A DNA stretch of 64,000 nucleotides from Armillaria gallica. Lineage: Eukaryota > Basidiomycota > Agaricomycetes > Agaricales > Physalacriaceae. Shown here one piece after another: positions 11,844-24,011 of the stretch. Every line of letters begins with the position of its first letter. The first letter of the stretch is position 1. The DNA is taken from positions 3,286,001 to 3,350,000 of the forward strand of contig JBANDB010000002.1 in assembly GCA_037576215.1 (NCBI GenBank). Reading direction: 5' to 3'. The notes under the pieces are model-generated. The model did not search any database, was not told where the DNA came from, and was given only the letters and a program-made list of their open reading frames with translations. The position numbers were made by a program, and so were the translations under genes.

Positions 11844-13030
11844 TCAATCTTCATCCATCATTTCGCCCTTTTCTCTGGCCTGTGCAACCCGGGCCTTCAT
11901 TTTGTTCTTCGCTGATTCTTTCGCTCCTTCCAGTTTCCCTGCCTTAGCCAAGGCGAGAACCAACGCGTGGACGAGACCGAAGTGATTGTGCCTTCGAACA
12001 CTGCTTTCGAACTAAAAATAATAAAAGGTGAAACCGTGTCCACAATGGAAAAAGACAATATGAACTGACTGCCCAGCGATCCCTTTTTGAGGTCTCGGTA
12101 GATATCTTGACAACCAGTTCTGCGGCTTCAGATTCTAGGCCAGCCGATTGGAGCTGCTGGTGCTGGGACTGTAGTGATGGAAGAGGATCGTCTCGGACCG
12201 CCAGCAGACTGAACTCGAGCTAGGGTTGGGAATGAATTGCAAGCCCCAAGGAGGGCCTATACGGACATACCGAGTTCTCCGGATATGTCGCTATTCTGGC
12301 CTCGATCGCGTCCCTGAGTTCAGGTTAGCAGGAGGGGCAGAGTTCTTTTCCAGAGGACGCACCGAGCCGCCTTCACCCACCCTTCGCCCTGGTCTTCGTA
12401 ATGACCGTGTCGAACTGCATGCGGTTTCAGGCCGTCCAATTCATACACGGAACCCATCACTGGGAGGTATACAACGAAATGGTACGCTTCCTCCGTTCTC
12501 TTCGGTAGCCCTAAGCCATCTAAAGAAATTGCACTGGGAGGTGAGAGAGAGTTGTGGGCTTCTCTAAGCCAGTCGGCACTCGTGATGACCATCCCGCGCG
12601 TCTGAGGGTCCATGCCGGTGGTAAAGTTCATGAGTTCTCTTAGTTGCGAACCCATAGCCAGAGTAGGGACATTGCCGAGGGCGTTCAGAACTGCCAGCGT
12701 GGCACATGCGTTATTTACGACTTGGTGCGCAAAAAAGCCAGGGAAACTAGGATCGTATTGAACTGCGACCGAAGAACTTTCTGAGTGCGACGGGACATAT
12801 TTGAAGAGAAATATGAGGGCATGGAGGGGCTGCAAGGAAGCCAAGGACTCAGGGTCAAGCGAGTACAGGTCGTCAACAATCAAGGGAACACCGAGGGTTT
12901 TCAGCAGTTCTCTGGAATACAAGTGTGATTATCATAAGGCAGGCAATTGAACAAGTGACGCGTCGTACGTGAATACACCCGGATCAGATTCCATTAATTG
13001 CCATCCATTGGATTCTTCTTCGCCCGACAT
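11844..13030 (-). CDS. Ubiquitin C-terminal hydrolase UCH37/UCHL5 type
   Basis: Cysteine deubiquitinase that docks on the 26S proteasome via Rpn13 and, in other organisms, also on INO80. Exon 1 (12969-13030) starts MSGEEESNGWQLMESDPGVFT, as in the family. The next exon carries the catalytic residues: Gln and Cys in HQVVNNACAT, His in YHFVVYL and Asp in YELDGL. The junctions KAAR/DAIEAR and PENS/LEFSLLAV lead to the ULD-type C-terminal part, which ends in an exon with SVRRHNHFGLVHAL and LALAKAGKL, with TGA at 11844-11846. The C-terminal helix is present, so the protein is full length. It diverges from MED31 with 165 bases between start codons. Confidence 0.93.
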
Positions 13031-13195
13031 TTGGATTATTCTTCGCAAGTAGTATAATAGTACCAAGGATACCAAGAGTGAAGCTTGCAGGAGAAAGGTA
13101 AAATTTCAGTGACGCGTATCGCTCCACGTGGAGTGTTTATTTGTCCAACCTGATCGACCCTGTCGCATCCAAACAAAGACTCAGAGTGCTCCTCC
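13031..13195. promoter_or_regulatory. Bidirectional promoter between UCH37 and MED31
   Basis: Only 165 bases separate the divergent start codons of two housekeeping genes, so both core promoters must lie in or overlap this stretch. No clear TATA box is seen. Confidence 0.5.
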
Positions 13196-13771
13196 ATGTT
13201 CAACGAAACTGAAGGATCTTCATCTGACCCCAAAGCTGCCAACAGAGCCAGGTTTGAGGTGATATAAACCCTTTTGTACTTTCTTGATGTGCATTAAACA
13301 ATCTTTTTAGGTCGAGCTCGAATTCGTACAATCTCTTGCAAACCCTTTCTATCTACACTCTCTGGCCCAGCAGAATATCCTGGAACAGCCGGCTTTCATT
13401 AACTTTCTAGAATACCTGCAGTATTTCCGGGATAAAGACTACGCTAGATTCATTCAGTCTGTACAGAGACGCCGTTAAAACCGCTCTGCTCTTATCTCTA
13501 TCTTTCCTGTCTAGCTATCCTCATGCATTGCACCATCTCGAACTGCTTCAGCATGCTCAGTTTCGCGCCGAGATGAAGAAGGACGAATTTTTGAGAGAAT
13601 ACCTGCATCAGAAACAGTTCGACCACTGGAGAACATGGTTCGTTTTCTTCAGCGTTTACAGTATTATTAAAATCAGTCTACAGGCGCGATCCGACTCACA
13701 CGAACAAAACTAATGATACGTCCCCGGCGGTGGACGGCGTAGAAGGTCCTGGTACGATGAGTAGCACGTAG
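13196..13771 (+). CDS. MED31: Mediator complex subunit 31 (MED31/Soh1)
   Basis: Small subunit of the middle module of Mediator, which links activators to RNA polymerase II. Four exons encode about 125 residues. The highly conserved core is visible: [38 protein letters not shown], then [13 protein letters not shown] and [14 protein letters not shown] sequence ([13 protein letters not shown]) before a short divergent tail ending in TAG at 13769-13771. Introns follow RARFE, AREFI-like FI and HWRTW. Length and composition match the family. Confidence 0.94.
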
Positions 13772-13977
13772 GAGCTGGTGCCTCCGGCGCTTAATCAATA
13801 GTTACGAAACCTTATGATGAGAATGCTGTTGAGAACATAGATGCTTGTTCAATCATTCCTTGTATGTAAGGAAATGCACGAATTCAGACAAATTCTTTGT
13901 CACACTGGCGGCGATTGCCTACTTTGGACCGGACCGGGGTAACGGACTTGTTTGACACGCACACCTCCGTTCATTTC

Positions 13978-15859
13978 ATGCCTGTACCACCAGGAAACGG
14001 TGAATACCCCTTCGAACACCATGCTTTCAATCCATCGCAGCCTTTCTTAACGCGAGAAGATGAAGATGAAGATATTACCGAGGAGACATCACATCTGGCG
14101 TCCACAGAGGAAAAGAAACGCAGATGGTGGAGGAACGCGGTATTGAACGTGTTGTTTATTGCATCTTGGTGTGTTCTTGAAAAGATTGCAGAGTCGCATA
14201 TGTAGCTGTGTTCAGCTCTTCTAACGGACCCGTACTGGACCTTGCAGGTTCTTCTTTGCCACCATACTCTCTGTCTACAACAAATGGATGTTCTCAGACA
14301 AACATATGAACTTCAGATTTCCTCTGTTTGTCACGACGCTTCATATGTTTGTGCAATTTGCACTATCTGCGGTTCTTCGAATCGTTTGGCCACATCGCTT
14401 TCGTCCAGAAAGAAGCCCGCAGCTCGAAGATTACGGGTGAGTAGGCACTGCCCATCCTTCGTAGTCTATCGCTTGTGTGCATCACTGCATACGCTACGGA
14501 TCCCGCAGTTCTTTGATATTGCCGTTCCTCTTTTCCGTCCCTCTATCTCCTTCCGTTCAGCCTCGCTAAAACAGCCTTTTGCACCCTAGGAAGAAGGTGG
14601 TTCCGACGGCTGTCGCCACCAGTCTAGACGTAGGACTGTCCAACTTCTCCCTCAAAATGATCTCATTATCTTTCTACAGTAAGTTCCCGTTAATTATAAG
14701 TTTTTGACGCCCCTGATCTCTCCACTTTTTAGCCATGTGCAAATCTTCCTCGCTTATATTCGTTCTACTCTTCGCCTTCCTCTTCAAATTAGAAACGTTT
14801 TCTTGGCGCTTGGTCGGGGTTATCTTCCTAATTTGCGCGGGCGTTCTTCTCATGGTCGCCACTGAAACACATTTCGTGCTCAAAGGCTTTTTTTGGTTAT
14901 CAGTGCCAGCGCCCTGGGCGGTCTACGCTGGGGCCTCACCCAGCTTCTGTTGCGGAATAAGAAACTTGGTTTGGACAACCCTGCCGCGACTGTTTTCTGG
15001 ATGTCACCTACTATGGGAATCTCCTTGGCAATAATAAGCGCTATTATAGAAGGATGGGGCACCGTTATACACAGCGGTTTTTTTTCCACCTTCCCAAAGG
15101 CCCTGGAAACAATCTGCTACCTGATGGCCCCCGGTGTCGTCGCATTCTGTATGGTCATGAGTGAATTTTAGTAAGTGACATTGACGGCTTTTAATTCGGA
15201 CTCTTGATTAAGGGTTGCTTATAGCATCATTCAACGAACGGGGATGGTGCCAATGTCGATCGCTGGAATAGCAAAGGAGGTAACAACGATTACGATTTCG
15301 GCATGGTTCTTTGGCGATGAGCTCACACCGCTGAATATTACCGGTGTGGCGATCACAGTCTGTGGTACGAGTTCTTCTCCGAACTGTCCGCACCTTGATT
15401 GTTTACGGTATAGCAAATACTACTCAGGCATCGTCTTATTCACGTATCATAAATATCGAAAGTCAATCGACTCACCGGTACCCTTGGACGCACATGGAAA
15501 TCCTATATTATCAGATGAAGAGTTCCTTGATGGCGATCGTGGGCAACACGTTCACCTTGGTGACTCGCTGCCATTAACAATTGCGCGTGGCAGTGGAGAG
15601 TTTCATGGCGTGCGCTCATATTTTACGTTTGAGATGCCCGTTACTCACGCAGACCGAAACACAGGACAATTCTTCGGCGGGCTCCCGCCAATTGTTATTC
15701 TCCGCCGAAGAGGAAATTGAGAATGACGACGCGACGCTTCTGTCGGCTGCGACAACTCGACCTCGAACCGACTCCGGGCTGCCAAACGGAGTTGGACACA
15801 ATGATCTGCAATTGCAATCACTCGAGTCCTCGGAAGTGCAAAAAGCATGGGCCTCATAA
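13978..15859 (+). CDS. Nucleotide-sugar / triose-phosphate-type transporter, SLC35C2 (YMD8)-like, with a one-base frame break
   Basis: Golgi or ER multi-pass transporter of the drug/metabolite transporter superfamily. An acidic cytosolic N-terminus is followed by about ten membrane helices. Recognisable segments are SVYNKWMF, RFPLFVTTLHM, TSLDVGLSNFSL, MCKSSSLIFVL, ASALGGLRWGLTQ, NPAATVFWMSP and AGIAKEVTTI. The open frame continues upstream only to a TTG, so I take the ATG at 13978. At the T7 run 14888-14894 the frame is lost between HFVLKGF and LVISASALGG; an eighth T would restore it and no intron fits. A 43-base intron near 15609 leads to the tail. The substrate cannot be told from sequence. 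Confidence 0.85.
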
Positions 15860-17191
15860 GCTTCATATAGAGTGGGAGACAGAGTGAGCGTCAGAATTTG
15901 GAATAGTAGCTTACGGATTCACCACATAGATGACGCAGATGTAATTTATTCAGGTCCGAAAGAACGAAGGGGGATTGCGTTACATATCGTGTACCGAGAC
16001 GGCCTCTGTGTACCCCCTTGTCCCCATTTGCACACGAGGCTGTGTTTAGTGGACCACATACCTTCCGATCCATCAAGCATGGATGGCAATCAAGATGCGA
16101 CTTCCACCAACATTATTGAATCCGTGATCGTGGTTCCTGAAGTATGTTTGCTTCGAGCCTAGACAGAAGTAGGGTGGCGACTAAGAAATCCTCGAGCACG
16201 GCCACACATTGGGGGGATCTGGATATGGAAGACGTGCATGGCACGGAGTATGGAGGTGGATTTGAAGATTACGGTGAGGAAAGGGCACAAGAAAAGTGAG
16301 TCAGCGATCCAGGGTAAACAACAAATGAGCCGGCTCGGAGGGACAAAAAAAATCTGGACCTACTATTTTATGCGCAAGATGTGATCACCGCTACGCGCGC
16401 CACCTGTTTGGGCGCACACATGGATGTGGACTCGCTTGAAGATGGTAAGCGAGCAGCAAAGTAAAGTGATGGGCTGCCAGACATGGTCGGAAATGGAATG
16501 ATTGGTGATTGCACTGATTGCAAGGGATCAAAGGGATTTGTTTTTTGAGAATGCGATAATTGCGATATTAGTTTGGCACTGGCTTATTACGGGTTGCCAC
16601 ACTTTTGCCACCATTTTGCATTGATGCTGCATGTTTTCAAAGATGAACATGGGTGATGATGTGATGGGTGACGTAAAAACCCACGCTACACACGTTGCAG
16701 AAGATCAGCCACTTGGATGGACTGCAGGCTAAGCGGCTGGCGCGCACAGATGGACGGTCTGCAGGATGCCAGCCAGTTTGCTTCGAGCCGAATCGACTCA
16801 GTTCGGGGGATGCGCTGGCTCGGTTCCAATAGTACCGAGTATGCAGGATCTTACCCGCTACGTTCACAGATTTCTGCCGATTCCTGATCCCAGCTCCTGT
16901 CCACTTTAGCCCGGCTCGAAGATCCGAGTCGGATTGGGCCAAGCTGCCCTACCGTACGGCGGCTGCCAACGAATGTCTGGTAATCTGGATACCGTTTGTG
17001 TCGCCGATGCCCGCTGAAACTCTGGATATTTCTGGTACCCTTTGATGCCCTTATTTTCCAGCTATCATAGAATATAAATGAATTCTGTTACACCCGTGAC
17101 TCTCGCAACTTCGGCCTCGAGGTCCAGGTACTCCATAAAAGCCATCTGAGCATTACGACTTGTTGGCGAGAAGCTATCCCAGACTATCCCA
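15860..17191. other. Intergenic region, 1.3 kb
   Basis: I see no supported gene. Plus-strand frame 15872-16162 and minus-strand frame 16637-16942 have no domain or splice partners. The left end is the 3' flank of the transporter gene and the right end the promoter of the Zn2Cys6 gene. Confidence 0.4.
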
Positions 17192-18601
17192 ATGGACGAC
17201 TCCTTGCAATTCATTATCGAATCTCCTCAAAATGCCCAGGGTCACAAGAAACGCCCGCGTCTTGTAACCTCTTGCGACAATTGGTCTGTCCTGCTCTTCC
17301 TCTTCCTCTCCCCCCCCAGAGCTGACTCGTTTCAAGTCGCTTGAAGAAGATTAAATGCCTCCAGCCATCCCCAGAGACCAAGTGTGAGGCGTGCAAGACT
17401 GCAAAAATCCCGTGTCGGTTTCGCGACCGCGAACGCTACTTTGCAGAACGAAGTCGTGCTATCGCTGGGCCCTCCGGGGGGCAAGGCTACGATGAACGGT
17501 ACGTCGCCGCATCATCTCCAAACACGCTATCTCACGTAGTCCAGGTCATCGGATTCGTCCCTAGACGCCTTTTCCCTTTCCCCTTCACACTCTTCCTCAC
17601 TGAGGCCGAGCGGTGTGGTCCGACCCGACGGCGAGTCAAGGGGACGGTACCCGTCATTCTCCTCTGATCCGCGTCCGTCTCATCAGTAAGCCGAATCCAG
17701 TGTGTGACATGTCGCAGCCCGCTCACGGCGCGCTTAGCTCCCCCTCGTCATCAATATCATCTTACTCCCACTCCCGAAGTAACTCCCTGGGTTACAATTA
17801 CATGTCATCGGACGGGTCACCCATCTACAACAGCTCGCGTTCACAGTCACCCCAGCAAAATCCCGGCGCAGTTGTCCTCTTCGACTCCGACCAGCAGCAT
17901 CCACACCCTTCCCTGATGCCCAACTTTATTGGCGTGCTGTTTGAGCGCATGGGCAGCGAGTTTAAGTTCTTTACATATGGCGAAGTTGCGGCAAATTATG
18001 GTCAACGACGGCTCTCCGCCCTACTGTCCAACTCTATTGCTGCCTTGGCGTCTCAGTATGTCACATTTGAAATCTTCTAAAACCGCGGATCACTTATGGT
18101 TCACAGATACACCACTGTTCCCGAACTTACCGTCCGTGGGCTGCATAATGTCGCCAATGCATACTCTGAACACGCCAAAGTACGTCTGTCTGCCGCTGCA
18201 ATACTCCACGTCGACTAACCAAATCTTAGCAACTTTTGCGCCTTATGGGTCATCCTTCTCTTGACACACTCCACGCGCTGATTCTCTTGTCGTGGTATGA
18301 AATGAATAACAGCAGGACGTCGGGTGCGTGACTTATTTGTCGCTTCTAATTTTTTCCCCTCACACGTATCTCAGCGTTCCGATCGTACTATCAGATGGCA
18401 ATGAACATGGCTGTAGACCTGGGTCTCAGCAGCCCACCCGTGTCGATGTCTGTGGAAGACCAAAAGAAGAAGGATACATGGAATGCTGTATTACGCCTGC
18501 ATCACCTCGTGAGCAACAATTGAAGTTGACAATCCAGGGTTAGAAGCTTAGCACATTCTGCAGCAATTCCCTGACAGACAATCGACATGACACTTGCATA
18601 A
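17192..18601 (+). CDS. Zn(II)2Cys6 fungal transcription factor, possibly truncated at the 3' end
   Basis: DNA-binding regulator. Exon 1 (17192-17283) and exon 2 (from 17337) join to form the binuclear cluster CDNCRLKKIKC...CEACKTAKIPC, spaced CX2CX6CX8CX2CX6C, followed by a basic linker. A Ser-rich region follows, then a helical regulatory segment (FIGVLFERMGSEFKFF, VRGLHNVANAYSEHAK, LDTLHALILLSWYEMNNSRTS, YQMAMNMAVDLGLSSP) characteristic of the fungal-specific middle domain. A 52-base intron before SPSSSISS fixes the frame. After VLRLHHL the next splice gives a short end TIDMTLA and TAA at 18599-18601. This is short for the family, so the true end is uncertain and extra 3' exons may exist. 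Confidence 0.75.
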
Positions 18602-19328
18602 CGCAAGTACACAATACCCAAGCATTAGTCGTGGTTATTCGGTATCCCATCACGCATGTCGTGTGGGACATGTTCTTAATCCATTATAGTAGGCTTCCCT
18701 CACAGTAATCATGAGATTATTTTTATACTGGAGAGGACGGCGGCCCTAGGCGCACTACCTGCTTTACACAGCCTGGCCTTTGCCTAGTTTGTGCATTCGA
18801 TTCGTTAGTTGAATGACGACTTGGCGTTGCTATACTTAAGCATTTCGGAATCATATTCCAGATGTAGCGCCCTGCCCTGGACAACGTATTACAAGATAAT
18901 CAGGGGTGGAGCGAATATACTGGATGCTGTTATGCGCCCAATTCATATAACTCGAAAAGATCAGTCAACGGCTTGTGAAACGAGAGAGCTATCGCCAATT
19001 GCGTGGACGTCGTAGGAACGTAAGAGACCCTCACACGGCCGTAGAGGCTGAAGATTCTATTTGGACGGCCCTACTTGAAGGCCTCGATGAGCAGAGAGAA
19101 TGCTACCTATGTATAGGACAGACGGTGAAGATCGAAGAAGGTTTGCTACTTTCCATCCGAGCCATCAGGGAAGGCTAATATTACGGCCTTTGGTCCGAAG
19201 CGCACGGTTTCCAATTGGGTCACGGCTGTCATCTCCCAAGTCCACATCATCTGTCAAACAATTTGCCTCCGATTCAAATGTTGGGCTAGTACTTGAGCCT
19301 AGGTGGATACTATCCACCGCCATTCTTT
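18602..19328 (+). other. Unassigned stretch between the Zn2Cys6 factor and the DUF6533 gene
   Basis: About 0.7 kb without a confident gene. A plus-strand frame at 18975-19178 is charged and protein-like (RGRRRNVRDPH, then EEGLLLSIRAIREG) and ends in a stop at 19176-19178. It could be a last exon or decayed tail of the upstream transcription factor. I could not connect it by clean splice sites. Confidence 0.3.
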
Positions 19329-21192
19329 ATGGATGCCATGTCCGTCCCTCTTGACGCGGGCGCCGGGCTTCAGACTGCAGCGTATTTGCGTGTAGCCTCA
19401 CTCGCAGTTGCGTTTTACGAGTAAGTGCGATGATCCCTTCCCAGAGTGAGCCGCCTCATAGCGCTGCCCTTGATAGCTTTATACAGACGCTTCCCTCGGC
19501 GTACCGGTTCTATAGAGAGCAATGGGAGGCCCCGCGACTCTTGTCAGTGTGTTCCGAGCCAAGTTGGACGTGTTCATAGTCTGATCTGCAAGCAGGGTGT
19601 CCTCATTGCTGTTCTTCCTCATCCAGCAGGTTTTGTGCTGATTTATGAGCGCTGGTATTGATTCTCGTATTTAGATTCACTAGTATCGTCGTGATCATCG
19701 TCTCATCTGTTGGCTTTTTCTATACCCGATTCACAGACGCGTCGTGCGCCCGTTTTTACGCCCTGCCTTCGATTTTCAAAGGTCCGCTTCTAAGTGCGGT
19801 ACCGAATACTAATTACTAATCCACGTTGCAGTCCTGCAGGCCATGGTCTCTCAAGCAATTCTGGGAATCCGGTGAGTTGATTCCAGGCTCTCGGAAGCGA
19901 CAACTCAATTGAAATTTACTTCCAAGTGCCTACAATCTTTCGCGACGATCGAGAAAGATACTGTATGCTCTTCTCTTTCTTTATCTAAGTGCCTGTGTCG
20001 TGCGTTCCTTCCTCTACGACGCGGGCCAGTTCAGCTCAAGGTTCCTTTCAGCTCCAATGGATATCGACTGTCGCTAAAAGAACCCGTCAGTGTTCATTTC
20101 CCGGCTTCTACATATATATATAACAGTTCTTGTTCAGCTTACCGCGACCCGCTATACGTACGCCTAAATTTTACTCTCACTGCCCTTCGTCTGAATGTCC
20201 TTTCAGGGAAAGTGGGTGCCTAACCAAATGATGGTGATTCTCTTTCCTAAACTGCGAAATTAAGTTGCCGAGCACTAGTTTCAATGTGGCCTTTTGGGGC
20301 CTGGAATCATTATGCGGTAGCTATCACGTATGATGTTGCGACCACGGCAATATCTGTCATATACCTCCTCAAGTTCAAACTCAATTCAACTAGCTCAATG
20401 TCAGCCTTCCATTGTCATGCATTTTACCCTGGTTGACTCTTCTTAAAAAGCATGTTAAAGTTGCGGAAAATGTACTTATCCATCTCCCAATCAACAGTGT
20501 CGCTGACTTGTGAGGCATTGTAGGATGCTATATGATGGTTTGGGTTACTTCACAGTGTTGACCGGTATTACAGACATTCATCTACTGATAAGAAACTCAC
20601 CAAATGCTTCCAGGGGTTAACGTCGTGAATTTGGTACTCTATCAAACAAAACATGATATCCAGGTACGTCTATAATTGCGCAGTATTCAAAGTGGCATGT
20701 GGTTGCTCAAATCATAGCTCATAGCTGGCTGCGTATGTATTACCTTGGCATGGGCATCACAAGCCACTGATCATCGTCTAGGACTTCTGTTGGCTATTGC
20801 GTGACGTGGATTATGTCGCAGCGTTTACTGATCCACCTCCACGGTGAGTACAATTGGAATAGCGCGCGCAAGTTGCCTGACTCATTCCAGACGCATCGCG
20901 TGAACGACGCATGCAAACTATCAACACGGAGATGACCATAACACGGGACATCGAAAATGCACGCGATGTCAGCCATGCATTACGATCTCAGTTCCGGCCC
21001 AAGAGCGGGCTGAGTTTCGAGCTAACTGTACCAGATTTTGATATGCTCACTACTAATGAGTACCCAGAAACACCTGAGGTCCACGTCCGGATCGAAAGGA
21101 CCGTTACAGCGGAACAAGGCACCGCAACTGGGTTCACGTTAGAAGATTATTCCCGTGGAAGTGAGGCGCGCCTACAACGTAGCAGGCATTAA
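19329..21192 (+). CDS. Multi-pass membrane protein of the basidiomycete DUF6533 type
   Basis: Integral membrane protein of unknown function, related in layout to seven-helix receptors. Exon 1 (19329-19420) encodes MDAMSVPLDAGAGLQ and RVASLAVAFYD; the next reads FIQTLPSAYRFYREQWE, the DUF6533 signature region. Further helices are LLFFLI/QFTSIVVIIVSSVGFFY (joined by a probable GC-AG intron after 19633), FKVLQAMVSQAILGIR and AWNHYAVAITYDVATTA. Near the end come MLYDGLGYFTVLTGVNVVNLVLY and SVGYCVTWIMSQRLLIHL. An 8-base microexon at 20725-20732 is needed between the last two blocks. The cytosolic tail ends at 21192. The segment around 20080-20290 is uncertain because several splice choices are possible. 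Confidence 0.72.
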
Positions 21193-21933
21193 TGAGGGCG
21201 TTGGGACGAAGGATGGCTTTTTATCACGTTAACTTATTGATTGTGTATTAGGTCACGGTCATTCAACTTTTTTATGATTATTTAGGACGCTTTCATATGG
21301 AGTTGTCGGGTTTTCTGGGAGTGGGCCTGTCAGAAAGAAAGTCGGACCGATGAGCCGACAGAGCCGGTAATTCCGGTGACTAAAAAGTACCTTATCCCAA
21401 CTGGCGACTCCGAGCTTCGATCATGAAACCAAACTGCCACGCCGCTCATAATGTTTTTGATACCCAACATAAATTCGGTCCCGGTGCTCATCTTCTCCGC
21501 CTTGATTCCTTTAGTCAATACACCACGTTTTTCTCATTTTTAGTCAAACTTAAACTTTCTTGAATAACCGCATTCACTAATGAGGTTACACTGCCCAGCC
21601 AGTAAGCACGTCTTTCTCTCTCCAACACAGAGATATTAATATGTGGCGTCTAGGGAATGGGTTGCTCCTCATATGGGGATAGCGTAGCTTAGTCTCGCCA
21701 AGGCATCAGACAACTCAGAACTATTCGCTAAGCCCGGGACGGGATCGCCCTGTTGTCAATGACATTGATCCCACTCAGTCCATTGCCGTGCAGGGGACGA
21801 CGGCGACGTAGCCGCCACGATGGAACGGGCTCACCTTCCAATTCAACGTTGACCGTGAAGACCTTCCTTTACCCCTGGAGCTGGCCTCCCCATCTTTCCC
21901 GATTTCTTGCCTTGAAGGCACGCTATACCTATA
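21193..21933. other. Intergenic region, 0.74 kb, upstream of the GPCR gene
   Basis: No supported gene. The short frames on both strands are not protein-like. It probably holds the terminator of the DUF6533 gene and the promoter of the receptor gene. Confidence 0.4.
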
Positions 21934-23915
21934 ATGATACAACAGCATACTTCTCTTGATGGCCCGGATGTTCTACTGGAAATGCCGTACACGGTCAAGG
22001 AGATGCACGGAATATCCGTAAGATTCTGTCCTTTTCATGATTGACATGATCTAACGAGTCCTTTCAGGCCCTTATCGTTGTCTCCTGCATTTCGCTTATT
22101 GCGGTCGTCGTACTATTGGCTGTCATTGCGGTGCGGATTACTCCGTTATACGTTATGTGGTGCTGACGTCCCCCAAGATTTCGGCATTTACCACCAGGTC
22201 ATCTCTGGACGAACATCTGTTTGTTAGGACACATATAGCGGCGTATTTCATCTGCTTGCTAGTGTCTGATCTGATTCAGGGTTTGTGATTCGCCACCATT
22301 TCCATTGTCTTTTCTGATATTGATGCCCTAGCTATTGCTTCCATTCTGAACGCTGCCTGGGTACAGTCTTCGGGTGTTCATGCTGGACCACTTTGTACCA
22401 TTCAAGGTACTTAACATTACCATACCTCTGATATTGATCGTACAGCATTTACTTTCAGGAGCGCTGAAGCAAATAGCCGACGTCTCAACGGCATTCTGGA
22501 CGCTAGTAAATTGTTCCATCTTCACGTGAGCGTCCATTGCTCACATGCGTATCTAGACTATCGCCGTCCAAACCTTTTTTCTTCTGGTTCTCGATCTGCA
22601 CTTGAGACAATTCATCCTGTGGATGACCCTTATTGCAGGATGGTCTGGCATTTTGACTGTGGTGCTTGCTGGTCCTGCTACCCTGAACGTTCATGAGAGA
22701 GGGCCGTATTGTTAGTCCATGTCCTTACGGAAAGGATGTCTATTTCTAATGTCTTATTCTTAGATGGAATAACGGGTTACTGGTGTTGGATAACAGATGC
22801 ATATCCGTCAGAGCGAATCACGTACGTCGAGGGGTTCCCTTTTCGTCTGTCAGTGATGCTTACCCCAGAATTTTTAGACTGGATTATATATTTGTGGGTT
22901 CTGCTATGTGATCTATAAACGATTGTCCTCATAGCTTTTCTTAGATGTTCATAGCTGCCTTGGGGAGCCTCTTAATATACACCTTCATCTTTCTCCGACT
23001 ACGTGGACACATTGAAATGGACGGATGGACACCAAACCGGTTTCGGCTTCGTCCTGTCAAAAGACTAGGCGACTGGCGAACGACGGATTCTGACAATGAG
23101 GCTACCAAGATAGCCAAACGAATGGTTTTGTGAGTCTCCGTACGTTATGTTGAACGCTTTGTGGACTGAGTCGGGATTCTTAGATATCCTGTCAGTAGCT
23201 GCGCATCACATAACGAACCAAACTCTGAGTATGTTTACAGATAGCATATATAATCATGGTTCTCCCCATAACGGTAACGAGGTTCATGGCCTTCGCCGGG
23301 CAAACCGTTACGCTCGAAGCGACGATCTTCAGGTGCGGTACAGATTCACAGGTGAAGGCCAGGCACTAATCCGCAGGTCACAGTGCTACCCTGTTTCTAT
23401 TCTCGGGTACCGTCAACGTTGTCCTTTTTGCGACGACCCGGCGCATTTTACCCGTTCCGTCTATGAGCGCGAAGAATTTCAACATCTCACTGCCCCGAGT
23501 TCTCCAGCCAAACACAAGAGGCGTATCCGATCCAGATCCTTATTATGCGGAGTCAGAAAGCGCATACCATAGGACACCGCCGGCGTCCCCTGATCCTTCT
23601 CCTTACGTTCCGCCGCCTGGCTCGCCGCTGCGAAGTCAGCAGAGGGAGGCACCGACATCGCTGTATGAAGTCCACCAGATGCCCATTCCAGAGCCTGCGC
23701 CTGTGGAACAGGACATGTCCTCTCCGTTGCCACAGCCACATCCTCCTGATTTACACGTTCCGCAACGGAATGGCATCGAAAGCATGTACAGCTACTATGA
23801 TGAAGACGATGTCTTCAATAATTACGACGACGTGAGTCTAAATTCCGGTGACATTCCAGCGGTAGAACCCTTGTCACCCAGCTCGGCGAGCGAATATTCG
23901 GCACAGAGTCGATGA
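21934..23915 (+). CDS. Seven-transmembrane G-protein-coupled receptor, cAMP-receptor/Git3-like
   Basis: Predicted plasma-membrane receptor signalling through heterotrimeric G proteins. About 11 exons. Helix 1 is ALIVVSCISLIAVVVLLAVIA, and helix 2 includes AAYFICLLVSDLIQAIASI. The extracellular cysteine pair expected for this class is present: GPLCTIQG before helix 3 and GYWCWITDAYPSERI before helix 5. Helix 5 is FMFIAALGSLLIYTFIFLRL, helix 6 is LYPIAYIIMVLPITVTRF and helix 7 is LFLFSGTVNVVLFATTRR. A tail of roughly 150 residues rich in Pro, Ser and acidic residues follows, with stop at 23913-23915. Splice joins were chosen to keep the helices intact. The G-alpha gene lies about 18 kb upstream on the same strand. 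The ligand is unknown. Confidence 0.85.
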
Positions 23916-24011
23916 TTCTCGTACCCTCTATGTACCTTACTCGTCCATGCCTACTACACGTTAATTTTCTACCCATTTCACGTCAATGCTTCAGCATGCA
24001 TGCGTACAAGC

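Noticed and set aside
13897..13977. Start of the nucleotide-sugar transporter at 13897
   Set aside because: The codon is TTG with a stop shortly upstream; the ATG at 13978 is the first in-frame start.
16637..16942. 101-residue minus-strand open frame in an intergenic region
   Set aside because: No recognisable domain, no splice partners, and composition unlike the neighbouring genes.
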